The notes under the pieces: model-generated
Seen by the model: only the letters and a program-made list of their open reading frames with translations
Databases searched by the model: none
What the model was told of the DNA's origin: nothing
Part shown: one piece after another, positions 42,247 to 50,087 of the stretch
How the letters are laid out: every line of letters begins with the position of its first letter
Numbering within the stretch: the stretch's first letter is position 1
Source: Vannielia litorea
GTDB taxonomy: Bacteria > Pseudomonadota > Alphaproteobacteria > Rhodobacterales > Rhodobacteraceae
Reading direction: 5' to 3'
DNA length: 64,000 bases
Assembly: GCF_900142295.1 (NCBI RefSeq)
Contig: NZ_FSRL01000001.1
Location: forward strand, 3,534,001 to 3,598,000
Program-made: the position numbers and the translations under genes

Positions 42247-43901
42247 CCGTGCTCGAGCTTGGATACATCTCCTTTCCGATCCTGCTGGTGATGATCTTCC
42301 TGCGGGCGCCGATCGGCCTTGCCATGCTCGTGGTGGGGATCGGCGGCCTCTACTACGCGACCGGCGGAACGACGGTCTTTCTCGCCAAGCTGAAGAGCGA
42401 GGTCTACACGACCTTCTCGAGCTACTCGCTCAGCATCATCCCGATGTTCCTTCTGATGGGCCAGTTCGCCACGCTTTCGGGCATGTCGACGGCGCTCTTC
42501 AAGGCCGCCGAAAGCTGGCTGGGCCACCGCAAGGGCGGCGTGGCGATGGCCTCGGTGGGGGCCTGTGCGGGGTTCGGCTCGATCTGCGGCTCCTCGCTGG
42601 CCACGGCGGCCACCATGAGCCGGGTCGCGCTGCCGGAGCTGCGCCGCTACGGCTACTCGGGCGGGTTCAGCACCGCGACGCTGGCGGCAGGCGGCACCCT
42701 GGGCATCCTTATTCCGCCCTCGGTGATCCTGGTGATCTACGCGATCCTCACCGAGCAGAACATCGCCAAGCTGTTCCTCGCGGCCTTCATCCCCGGCATC
42801 CTCGCCGCCATCGGCTACATGATCACCATCAGCATCTATGTGCGGATGTACCCGGATGCCGCGGGCACCCGTGAGGCGGTGCCCTATGCCGAGCGCATCC
42901 GGGCGCTGCTCGATGTCTGGCCGGTGCTGATTGTCTTCGGCCTCGTGGTGGGCGGGATCTACCTGGGCTGGTTCACCCCCACCGAAGGCGCGGCCGTGGG
43001 CGCGGCGGGCACCGGTCTCATCGCGCTGGTCAGCGGGCAGCTCGACTGGGCGCGGTTCAAGGAGAGCATCATCAGCACGGCGCAGGCCACGGCGATGATC
43101 TTCTTCATCGTGCTGGGCGCGAGCTTCTACAACTCGTTCCTGGCGTTGAGCCAGGTGCCGCAGGAGCTTTCCAACACCATCGTCGGCCTCGGCTGGAGCC
43201 CCTGGATGGTGCTGGTTCTGATCCTCGCCTTCTACCTGGCGTTCGGCTGCCTGATGGACAGCCTGTCGATGATCCTGCTGACGATCCCGATCTTCTTTCC
43301 GATCATCTCCAACCTCGACTTCGGCCTGATCTCGCTGCACGTGCTGCAGGAGGCCCGGTTCGAAGCCTGGTTCGCGGAGGCGCAGGTCTGGTTCGACGGG
43401 CTAAGGGCAGGGGCGATAGAAGGGCTGAGCCAGAGCCGGTTCGACCGGGCGCTGGCGGGGGCCAACGAGCACATGGCCACGCTGGGCCTCGGCACCGTGG
43501 CCGACGCGACGAGCCTTGCGCCGGCGCAGGTTGCCGCGATCTTCGGCGAGACCACGCCCGAGGTTGTTCGGGGCGCGCAGGAGGCGCTGGCGGCGGGCGG
43601 CGTGCTTGACGCGGACACGCTCAAGGCACTGGGCCTGCGCGGGGCGACCGAGGCCAACCTCGCGCGGGTCAGTCTCGAACATGTGGCGATCTGGTTCGGA
43701 ATCCTCGTGCTGATCGTGGTGGAAGTGGGCCTCATCACCCCGCCGGTGGGCATGAACCTGTTCATCATCAACGCGATGGACCGGACAACGCCGATGGTTG
43801 AAACCTACAAGGCGGTCATCTGGTTCGTGACCTCCGACATCGTTCGGGTCGCGATCCTCGTGGCCTTCCCCGTCATCACCCTGTTCCTGATCCCGGTCTA
43901 G
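42243..43901 (+). CDS. TRAP transporter large permease (DctM type) with an extra internal domain
   Basis: A 552-residue Na+-coupled permease; the family is normally ~425-450. The N-terminal two thirds is standard (FLRAPIGLAMLVVGIGGLYY, FGSICGSSLATAATMSRVALPEL, AAGGTLGILIPPSVILVIYA, GGIYLGWFTPTEGAAVGA, LMDSLSMILLTIPIFFPI). At about residues 363-479 there is a soluble, Ala/Glu-rich insert before the conserved last helices (WFGILVLIVVEVGLITPPVGM). The frame is continuous, so the insert is not a sequencing artefact by eye. It starts with TTG overlapping the DctQ stop. It probably imports an aromatic acid, judged from its neighbours. Confidence 0.9.
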   Translation: MTVLELGYISFPILLVMIFLRAPIGLAMLVVGIGGLYYATGGTTVFLAKLKSEVYTTFSSYSLSIIPMFLLMGQFATLSGMSTALFKAAESWLGHRKGGVAMASVGACAGFGSICGSSLATAATMSRVALPELRRYGYSGGFSTATLAAGGTLGILIPPSVILVIYAILTEQNIAKLFLAAFIPGILAAIGYMITISIYVRMYPDAAGTREAVPYAERIRALLDVWPVLIVFGLVVGGIYLGWFTPTEGAAVGAAGTGLIALVSGQLDWARFKESIISTAQATAMIFFIVLGASFYNSFLALSQVPQELSNTIVGLGWSPWMVLVLILAFYLAFGCLMDSLSMILLTIPIFFPIISNLDFGLISLHVLQEARFEAWFAEAQVWFDGLRAGAIEGLSQSRFDRALAGANEHMATLGLGTVADATSLAPAQVAAIFGETTPEVVRGAQEALAAGGVLDADTLKALGLRGATEANLARVSLEHVAIWFGILVLIVVEVGLITPPVGMNLFIINAMDRTTPMVETYKAVIWFVTSDIVRVAILVAFPVITLFLIPV

Positions 43902-43934
43902 GCAGGGGCAGGGCAGGGATGTCGCGTGCGCAAA

Positions 43935-43948
43935 TAGTTATGTATCAT
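43935..43948. promoter_or_regulatory. Second operator-like site upstream of the hydroxycinnamate operon
   Basis: The sequence tagttatgtatcat repeats the left arm and centre of the 41488-41506 site. The right arm is degenerate (5 of 8). It lies 30 bases before the SDR start and overlaps where a promoter would be. Likely bound by the same MarR regulator (45519). Confidence 0.55.
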
Positions 43949-43977
43949 CACGGTTACAAAACCGGAGGGAGAAGCAC

Positions 43978-44745
43978 ATGCAGATAAGCGGAACAGTGGC
44001 CCTGGTCACCGGCGGCGGCAGCGGGCTGGGCGCAGCCACGGTGCGGCATCTTGCGAGCCTGGGCGCCAAGGTGGCGGTGCTCGACTACAACGCCGAGGCG
44101 GCGGAGGCCGTGGCGGCGGAGGTCGGCGGCGCGGCCTGCCCGGCGGATGTGAGCAACGAGACGGCGGTTCAGGCGGCGGTGGACAAGGCTGCGACAGACC
44201 TCGGCGAGGCAGCGCGCATCGTGGTCAACTGCGCGGGCCTCGGGCTGGCGGCGCGGATCGTGGGGCGGGAGGGCAAGCTCTCGACCGATCTCTTCGAGAA
44301 GGTGCTGCGGGTGAACCTGTTTGGCACCTATTACGTGATGTCCCACGCAGCCCGGCTGATGCAGGAGCTGGAGCCGCTGAACGAGGACGGCGAGCGCGGC
44401 GTGATCGTCAACACCGCCAGCGCCGCCTACCAGGACGGCCAGCTCGGCCAGGCGGCCTACGCGGCCTCCAAGGGTGGCGTGGCCTCGATGTGCCTGCCGG
44501 CGGCCCGCGAATTTGCCAAGACCGGCATCCGGGTGAACGCAATCGCCCCCGGCCTCTTCAACACGCCGATGATGGAGAGCCTGCCGGAAGAGACCACCAA
44601 GGCGATCATCGCCAACGTGCCCTACCCCCACCGGCTCGGCTTTCCGAAGGAATACGCCATGCTGGTGCAGCACATGGTGGAGAACGCCTATCTGAACGGC
44701 GAGGTGATCCGGCTCGACGGCGCCACCCGTCTGCCGCCGCGCTGA
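43978..44745 (+). CDS. SDR-family 3-hydroxyacyl-CoA dehydrogenase
   Basis: A 255-residue classical short-chain dehydrogenase close to type 2 (HSD10-like) 3-hydroxyacyl-CoA dehydrogenases. The NAD site is TGGGSGLGAATVRHL, followed by NCAGLGLAARIVGREG and the catalytic Ser (NTASAAYQDG) with Tyr-X3-Lys (AYAASKGGV). IAPGLFNTPMMESLPEE is typical of that group. In this operon it would oxidise the 3-hydroxy-3-arylpropanoyl-CoA made by the hydratase. GGAGGGAGAAG precedes the ATG. It is the first gene of the operon that ends at 48695. Confidence 0.9.
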   Translation: MQISGTVALVTGGGSGLGAATVRHLASLGAKVAVLDYNAEAAEAVAAEVGGAACPADVSNETAVQAAVDKAATDLGEAARIVVNCAGLGLAARIVGREGKLSTDLFEKVLRVNLFGTYYVMSHAARLMQELEPLNEDGERGVIVNTASAAYQDGQLGQAAYAASKGGVASMCLPAAREFAKTGIRVNAIAPGLFNTPMMESLPEETTKAIIANVPYPHRLGFPKEYAMLVQHMVENAYLNGEVIRLDGATRLPPR

Positions 44746-44754
44746 GGAGACACC

Positions 44755-45519
44755 ATGAGCGACATGCTGAAGATCGAGGTGAAGGACGGGATTGCCGTGC
44801 TCACCATGAACCGCCCGGGCAAGCGCAACGCCATGTGCGACGAGCTGCTGGAGGCGATCGACGGGTTCTTCTGCGCGCCGCCCGAGGGCGTGCGGGTGGT
44901 GGTGCTGACCGGGGTGGAGGGGCATTTCTGCTCGGGCCTCGACCTCAGCGAGCACAAGCAGCGCGACGCGGAAGGCACCATGCGCCACTCGCGCGGCTGG
45001 CATCAGGTGATGGAGCGGATCCAGTTTGGCGGTCTGCCGGTGATCTCGGCCATGTTCGGCGCGGTGATCGGTGGCGGGCTGGAGCTGGCGACCTCGACCC
45101 ATGTGCGCATCGCAGAGCCCTCGACGATCTTCCAGCTGCCCGAGGGGCGGCGCGGGATCTTTGTGGGCGGCGGGGCGACCGTGCGGGTGGGGCGCATCCT
45201 GGGCGCCGACCGGATGATCGAGATGATGCTGACGGGTCGGAAGTATGGCGCCGACGAAGGCCTGTCGCTCGGACTGGCGCATTACAGTGTGGGCGAGGGC
45301 GAGGCGCTGGAGCTGGCGATGGAGCTGGCGGCGAAGATTGCCTCAAACGCGCCGCTCTCGAACTACATCATGGTGCAGGCCATCGCCCGGATCGAAGACA
45401 TGGCCAAAGCCGACGGACTCTTTGCCGAAAGTCTCTGTGCCGCCCTGACTCAAACATCTCCCGACGCGCTGGAGGGCCTTGCCGCCTTCCTCGAAAAGCG
45501 CGCGCCGAGGTTCAGCTGA
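44755..45519 (+). CDS. Enoyl-CoA hydratase/isomerase (crotonase) family protein
   Basis: A 254-residue crotonase. It has IAVLTMNRPGKRNAMCDELLEAI, the first oxyanion-hole segment GHFCSGLDLSEHK and the second GAVIGGGLELATSTHVRIAE, then FQLPEGRRGIFVGGG. It probably hydrates the aryl-propenoyl-CoA formed by the CoA ligase encoded in the same operon. It lacks the specific C-terminal signature I associate with the hydratase-lyase (Ech) that releases vanillin directly, which suits a beta-oxidative route. Its stop overlaps the MarR start by 1 base. Confidence 0.9.
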   Translation: MSDMLKIEVKDGIAVLTMNRPGKRNAMCDELLEAIDGFFCAPPEGVRVVVLTGVEGHFCSGLDLSEHKQRDAEGTMRHSRGWHQVMERIQFGGLPVISAMFGAVIGGGLELATSTHVRIAEPSTIFQLPEGRRGIFVGGGATVRVGRILGADRMIEMMLTGRKYGADEGLSLGLAHYSVGEGEALELAMELAAKIASNAPLSNYIMVQAIARIEDMAKADGLFAESLCAALTQTSPDALEGLAAFLEKRAPRFS

Positions 45520-46001
45520 TGGCCGCGCCGCACCCCCGCATCGTGACCGCGGAGCCCGACGACGAGGGGCTGCGCGGCCATGTCGGGTACAACATGAAGC
45601 GGGCGTTTCACATGATCCAGCTCGACGTGAACGCCACGCTCGCGCCCTTCGGGCTGCGGATGGTGACGTTCTCGGCGCTGGTGGTGGTGATGGAGAACCC
45701 GGGACTGCGCCAATCACAACTCGCCGAGATCCTCGCCATCGAGCGGCCCAACCTGGTGGTGATCCTCGACGAGCTGGAGCAGGCCGGGTTCCTGACCCGC
45801 GACCGCGCGCCCGACGACCGCCGCGCCTATGCGCTGCATGTCACCGCCCAGGGGCTTGCGGTGGCAGAGGAGGCGCGGCTGGCGGTGGCGGCCCATGACC
45901 GGAGGATGACGGCCGGGCTGAGCGACGCGGAGCTTGAGCTTGTGATCACAGCCCTGCGCCGGATCGAGCGCAACGGCAGGGAAGGGAGGACCTCCGGATG
46001 A
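45519..46001 (+). CDS. MarR-family regulator in the hydroxycinnamate operon
   Basis: A 160-residue winged-helix protein. It has HVGYNMKRAFHMIQLDVNATL, LRMVTFSALVVVMENPG, the DNA-recognition region LAEILAIERPNLVVILDELEQAGFL, and the wing TRDRAPDDRRAYALHVTAQG. It sits inside the operon between the crotonase and CoA-ligase genes, as do HcaR/CouR-type repressors of hydroxycinnamate operons that respond to aryl-CoA thioesters. Two related operator-like sites (41488, 43935) are likely targets. The ligand and direct binding are inferred. Overlaps both neighbours. Confidence 0.9.
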   Translation: MAAPHPRIVTAEPDDEGLRGHVGYNMKRAFHMIQLDVNATLAPFGLRMVTFSALVVVMENPGLRQSQLAEILAIERPNLVVILDELEQAGFLTRDRAPDDRRAYALHVTAQGLAVAEEARLAVAAHDRRMTAGLSDAELELVITALRRIERNGREGRTSG

Positions 46002-47821
46002 CGGATGACAGCCGTTACCGGGCGCACCGGGTGCGCCGGCAGGACCGGGCCGACGGGACGATCCTGCTGCAGTCGGACTACGAGATGAGCCCCATCGCCT
46101 GGACGACGGGCGACTGGCTGCACCGCTGGGCCGGCGAGGCGCCCGAGCGGGTGTTCATTGCCGAGCGCTCCGGCGCGGGATGGCGCGAGCTGGGCTATGC
46201 CGAGGTGCTGCAACGGGTGCGGGCGATCGGCGCGTCGTTGCTGGGGCGCGGGATGGGGCCGGAGACGCCGATTCTAGTGATGTCGGGCAACTCGCTCGAT
46301 CACGGGCTCCTGGCGCTCGCGGCGCAATACGTGGGCATTCCGCTGGTGCCCGTGGCCGAGCAATACGCGCTGATCCACGGTGCCCACGGGCGGCTGAAGC
46401 ACGCGGTGGATCTGGTGAAGCCCCGCATGGTCTATGCCGACGACGCTGCCCGCTATGCCGAGGCACTCGCCCTGCCCGAGATCGCCGGGCTGGAGCGGCT
46501 GGTTTCGGCCAATGCCGAGCCGGGCATGGTGGCGTTCGACGACCTGCTGAAGGGCGACGGCGGGGTTGATATCGATACTGTTCATGCCGGAATCGGGCCT
46601 GATACGGTTGCCAAATACCTGCTGACCTCGGGTTCTACCTCCAACCCAAAGGCCGTGATCACGACACATTGGATGATGTGTGCCAACCAGGCGCAGCTGC
46701 TCGACGCGCTGCCCTTTCTCGCCGCCAAGCCGCCCCGGATCGTGGATTGGCTGCCGTGGAACCATGTGTTTGGCGGGTCGCACAACTTCAACATGATGCT
46801 GGCCAACGGTGGCTCGATCTACATCGACGATGGCAAGCCGACGCCCGCCCTGATCGACCGGACGCTGGAGAACCTCGCCATGAAGGCCGGGACCATCTGG
46901 TTCAACGTGCCGGTGGGCTTTGGCATGGTGGTGGAGGCGATGAAGGCCGACGCCGCATTGCGCCGCGCCGTCTTCGGCGAGCTCGACATGATCTTTTATG
47001 CCGGGGCCTCGCTGCCGCAGGACATCTGGACGGCGATGGAAGACATGGCGATGGAGGTGCGAGGCTCGCTGCCGCTCATGACCTCCTCCTGGGGCCTGAC
47101 CGAAACCGCCCCCGCGACCCTGCTCCAGCACGAGCCGACCGACCGCTCCGGCATCGTCGGCGTGCCGCTCACCGGCGTGACCGCCAAGTTGATCCCAGAC
47201 GCCGACATGCGCTGCGAGGTGCGGGTGAAGGGGCCCAACATCATGCCGGGCTACTTCGAGGACCCGGAGAAGACGCGGGAGGCCTTCGACGAGGAAGGCT
47301 TTTTCATCACCGGGGATGCGATGGTTTTCGTCGACCCCGACGACATCAACAAGGGGATGAAGTTCGACGGGCGGATCTCGGAGGACTTCAAGCTCCAGAC
47401 CGGCACCTGGGTGCGCGCGGCAGGCCTGCGCATGGAGGCGCTGAAGCTGCTCGACGGGATCGCCGCCGATCTGGTGATCACGGGGGCCGACCGCACCGAG
47501 ATCGGGCTGCTGATCTTCCCCAACATCAACGCATTAAAAAAGGCCGGATTCGAGACTGACACAGCGGAGAACGCCCTGATCGGCCGGAACCTGCACAGCG
47601 AGATCCGTCATCGCCTGGCAGAGCGGGCACGCGAGAACTCGGGTTCCGCCAGCCGCATCACGCGCGCCCTAGTGCTGGCCGAGCCGCCCTCGATGGGCGA
47701 CGGCGAGATGACCGCGAAGGGCAACCTCAACTTACGCAAGGTGGTCACGCGCCGTGCCGAACTGCTGGAGCGGCTCTACGACAACGCCGACCCCGCTGTG
47801 ATCACAATCAAGGAGAGCTGA
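45998..47821 (+). CDS. fcs: Feruloyl-CoA synthase-like aryl-CoA ligase
   Basis: A 607-residue AMP-forming ligase. The N-terminal region with ILLQSDYEMSPIAWTTGDWLHRWA and the length match feruloyl-CoA synthases. The ATP loop is YLLTSGSTSNPKAVITTH; later motifs are SSWGLTETAPATLLQH, VKGPNIMPGYFEDPEKT and FDGRISEDFKLQTGTWV. It activates hydroxycinnamates (ferulate, p-coumarate, caffeate) to CoA thioesters in the cytoplasm. Overlap with the MarR gene and linkage to dehydrogenase, hydratase and hydrolase genes support this. The preferred substrate cannot be read from sequence. Confidence 0.9.
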   Translation: MTDDSRYRAHRVRRQDRADGTILLQSDYEMSPIAWTTGDWLHRWAGEAPERVFIAERSGAGWRELGYAEVLQRVRAIGASLLGRGMGPETPILVMSGNSLDHGLLALAAQYVGIPLVPVAEQYALIHGAHGRLKHAVDLVKPRMVYADDAARYAEALALPEIAGLERLVSANAEPGMVAFDDLLKGDGGVDIDTVHAGIGPDTVAKYLLTSGSTSNPKAVITTHWMMCANQAQLLDALPFLAAKPPRIVDWLPWNHVFGGSHNFNMMLANGGSIYIDDGKPTPALIDRTLENLAMKAGTIWFNVPVGFGMVVEAMKADAALRRAVFGELDMIFYAGASLPQDIWTAMEDMAMEVRGSLPLMTSSWGLTETAPATLLQHEPTDRSGIVGVPLTGVTAKLIPDADMRCEVRVKGPNIMPGYFEDPEKTREAFDEEGFFITGDAMVFVDPDDINKGMKFDGRISEDFKLQTGTWVRAAGLRMEALKLLDGIAADLVITGADRTEIGLLIFPNINALKKAGFETDTAENALIGRNLHSEIRHRLAERARENSGSASRITRALVLAEPPSMGDGEMTAKGNLNLRKVVTRRAELLERLYDNADPAVITIKES

Positions 47822-47822
47822 C

Positions 47823-48695
47823 ATGGTCGATATCACCAAGGTCCGCGCCATCGACATTCATACCCACGCCGAAGAGCCCTGCGGCTGCCATCCGGATGAC
47901 GGCTACGACGAGTTGCAGAGCACCATGGCCAAGTACTTTCGGGCGCCCTGGGAACATCCGCCGACCATCCCCGAAACCGCCGCGCACTTCCGCGAGCAGA
48001 ACATCGCGGCGGTGATCTTTCCGGTCGATGCGGAGCGGGAGACGGGCTACCGGCGCTACTCCAACGACGAAGTGGCCGAGCTGGTGGCCGAGAACAGCGA
48101 TGTGCTGATCCAGTTTGCCTCGATCGACCCGTGGAAGGGCAAGATGGCCGCCCGAGAGGCGCGCCGGCTGATCCGCGAGTACAAGGTGAAGGGGTTCAAG
48201 TTTCATCCCACCATGCAGGGGTTCTTCGCCAACGACCGCATGGCCTATCCGCTCTACGAGGTGATCGAGGAGGAGGGCTGCGTGGCGCTCTTTCACACCG
48301 GGCAGACGGGCGTGGGCTCGGGCATGCCGGGCGGCAACGGGATGCGGCTGAAATACTCCAACCCGATGTACATGGATGACGTGGCGGTGGACTTCCCCGA
48401 CATGAAGATCATCCTCGCGCACCCCTCCTTTCCCTGGCAGGAGGAGGCGCTGGCCGTGGCGCAGCACAAGCCCAACGTCTACATCGACCTGAGCGGGTGG
48501 AGCCCCAAGTACTTTCCCGAGATCCTCGTGCGTTACTGCAACACGATCCTGCGCAAGAAGGTGCTGTTCGGCTCCGACTGGCCGATGATCACGCCGGAGC
48601 GCTGGCTGGCCGACTTCGAGAAGATCGGCATCAGGGACGAGCTGCGGGAAGACATCATCAAGGGCAACGCGGCACGGCTTTTGGGGCTGGGCTAA
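47823..48695 (+). CDS. Amidohydrolase-family protein, probable aryl-beta-ketoacyl-CoA hydrolase
   Basis: A 290-residue amidohydrolase_2 (TIM-barrel) protein. The metal motif is IDIHTHAEEP, followed by FKFHPTMQGFFAND, the ligand-bearing ALFHTGQTGVGSGMPGG, IILAHPSFPWQEEALAVA and LFGSDWPMITPERWL. In Agrobacterium-type hydroxycinnamate degradation, an enzyme of this family cleaves the beta-ketoacyl-CoA intermediate without a thiolase to give the free aromatic acid. The gene order here (dehydrogenase, hydratase, MarR, ligase, amidohydrolase) fits that role. It starts 1 base after the ligase stop. Confidence 0.85.
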   Translation: MVDITKVRAIDIHTHAEEPCGCHPDDGYDELQSTMAKYFRAPWEHPPTIPETAAHFREQNIAAVIFPVDAERETGYRRYSNDEVAELVAENSDVLIQFASIDPWKGKMAAREARRLIREYKVKGFKFHPTMQGFFANDRMAYPLYEVIEEEGCVALFHTGQTGVGSGMPGGNGMRLKYSNPMYMDDVAVDFPDMKIILAHPSFPWQEEALAVAQHKPNVYIDLSGWSPKYFPEILVRYCNTILRKKVLFGSDWPMITPERWLADFEKIGIRDELREDIIKGNAARLLGLG

Positions 48696-48719
48696 AATCG
48701 CCCCGGGACAAGCCCCGAC

Positions 48720-50087
48720 CTACGGGAGCAGCTTGCCGGGGTTCAGGATGCCTTTCGGGTCCATCGCGGCCTTGATCGCCCGCATCGGCACCAGCGCGGG
48801 GCCGTGCTCTGCCTCCATGTACTTGCGCTTGCCCAGCCCGATCCCGTGCTCGCCGGAGACGGTGCCGCCGAGGCGCAGGGCGGTTTCGGCGAGATGGGCA
48901 GAAAACGTCTCTATCATGGCCAGTTCGGCGGGGTCTTCGCGGTTGAAACCAATGCCGGTGTGGAAGTTTCCGTCTCCGACATGGCCCACGATCACCGGCT
49001 CCAGGCCCAACTCGCGGGCTTTGCCCTCGGCCGCGGTGACGGCTTCTGCAAGCTGGGAAATCGGCACGCAAACGTCAGTCGCCAGGATGCGCTTGCCGGG
49101 ATAGAGCGCCTTGGAGGCGTGGTGGCCGTTGTGGCGCATGGCCCAGAGCGCATTGCGCTCCTCCATCCGGGTGGCGCGCTTGAAGTCCTGCGCGTCGAAA
49201 TCGGCGGCGATCTCCTCGAACATGGCCGATTGCTCCTCGACCGCCGTTTCGGAGCCGGAGAACTCAAGAAAGAGATGCGGCTCTTCGGGCATGCCGGCAT
49301 TGCTGGCGCGGTTGAACCCGCGGACCATGGTGGCGTTGACCAGCTCGATCCGGGCCATGGGAATCCCCGTCTGGATGGTTGTGATCACGCAGTTCACCGC
49401 GTCCTCGACGGTCGGGAAGCGGCAGGTGGCGGCGACGATGCTCTCGGGCTGGCCGTGGAGCTTGAGGGTCAGCTCGGTGATGATGCCGAGGGTGCCCTCT
49501 GACCCGATCAGCAGGTGGGTGAGGTCGTAGCCCGAGGACGACTTGCGCGCGCGGGAGCCGGTGCGGATGACCCGGCCATCTGCCAGCACGGCCTCGAGGG
49601 CCAGCACGTTCTCGCGCATGGTGCCGTATCGCACCGCCATCGTCCCGCTGGCGCGGGTCGCCGCCATGCCGCCGAGGGAGGCGTCGGCGCCCGGGTCGAT
49701 GGGAAAGTAGAGGCCGGTGGCGCGCAGTTCGTCGTTGAGCTGGGTGCGGGTGACACCGGGCTGAACGACCACGTCCATGTCGGCGTCATGCACGGCGAGG
49801 ATGCGGTTCATCAGCGAGAGGTCGAGCGTGAGCCCGCCCTGAACCGGCAGGTGGTGGCCTTCGAGCGAGGTGCCGGTGCCATAGGCGGTGACAGGCATCG
49901 CCTCGGCATGGGCGATGCGCATGATCGCCGCCACCTCCTCGGTGGTCTTGGGGTAGGCCACGGCATCGGGGAGGGCATCGGGGAAATGCGCCTCGTTCTG
50001 GCCGTGGGCGGCGCGCTCGGCGTCAGACCTCCTGAGGCGGTCGCCAAGGAGCGTTTCGAGCTGTGTCAGAGCCTGTTCATGCGCCAT
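48720..50087 (-). CDS. FAD-binding oxidoreductase (GlcD / D-lactate dehydrogenase type)
   Basis: A 455-residue flavoprotein of the vanillyl-alcohol-oxidase fold. The FAD domain has PVTAYGTGTSLEGHHLP, VVQPGVTRTQLNDELRATG, DPGADASLGGMAATRASG and the GYDLTHLLIGSEGTLGIITE signature. The C-terminal domain has GHVGDGNFHTGIGFN and GEHGIGLGKRKYMEAEHG. It oxidises a 2-hydroxy acid, passing electrons to cytochrome or quinone. It lies immediately after the aminotransferase gene (stop and start adjacent), so the two form an operon. The substrate could be D-lactate, glycolate or another 2-hydroxy acid. Confidence 0.92.
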   Translation of the reverse strand: MAHEQALTQLETLLGDRLRRSDAERAAHGQNEAHFPDALPDAVAYPKTTEEVAAIMRIAHAEAMPVTAYGTGTSLEGHHLPVQGGLTLDLSLMNRILAVHDADMDVVVQPGVTRTQLNDELRATGLYFPIDPGADASLGGMAATRASGTMAVRYGTMRENVLALEAVLADGRVIRTGSRARKSSSGYDLTHLLIGSEGTLGIITELTLKLHGQPESIVAATCRFPTVEDAVNCVITTIQTGIPMARIELVNATMVRGFNRASNAGMPEEPHLFLEFSGSETAVEEQSAMFEEIAADFDAQDFKRATRMEERNALWAMRHNGHHASKALYPGKRILATDVCVPISQLAEAVTAAEGKARELGLEPVIVGHVGDGNFHTGIGFNREDPAELAMIETFSAHLAETALRLGGTVSGEHGIGLGKRKYMEAEHGPALVPMRAIKAAMDPKGILNPGKLLP

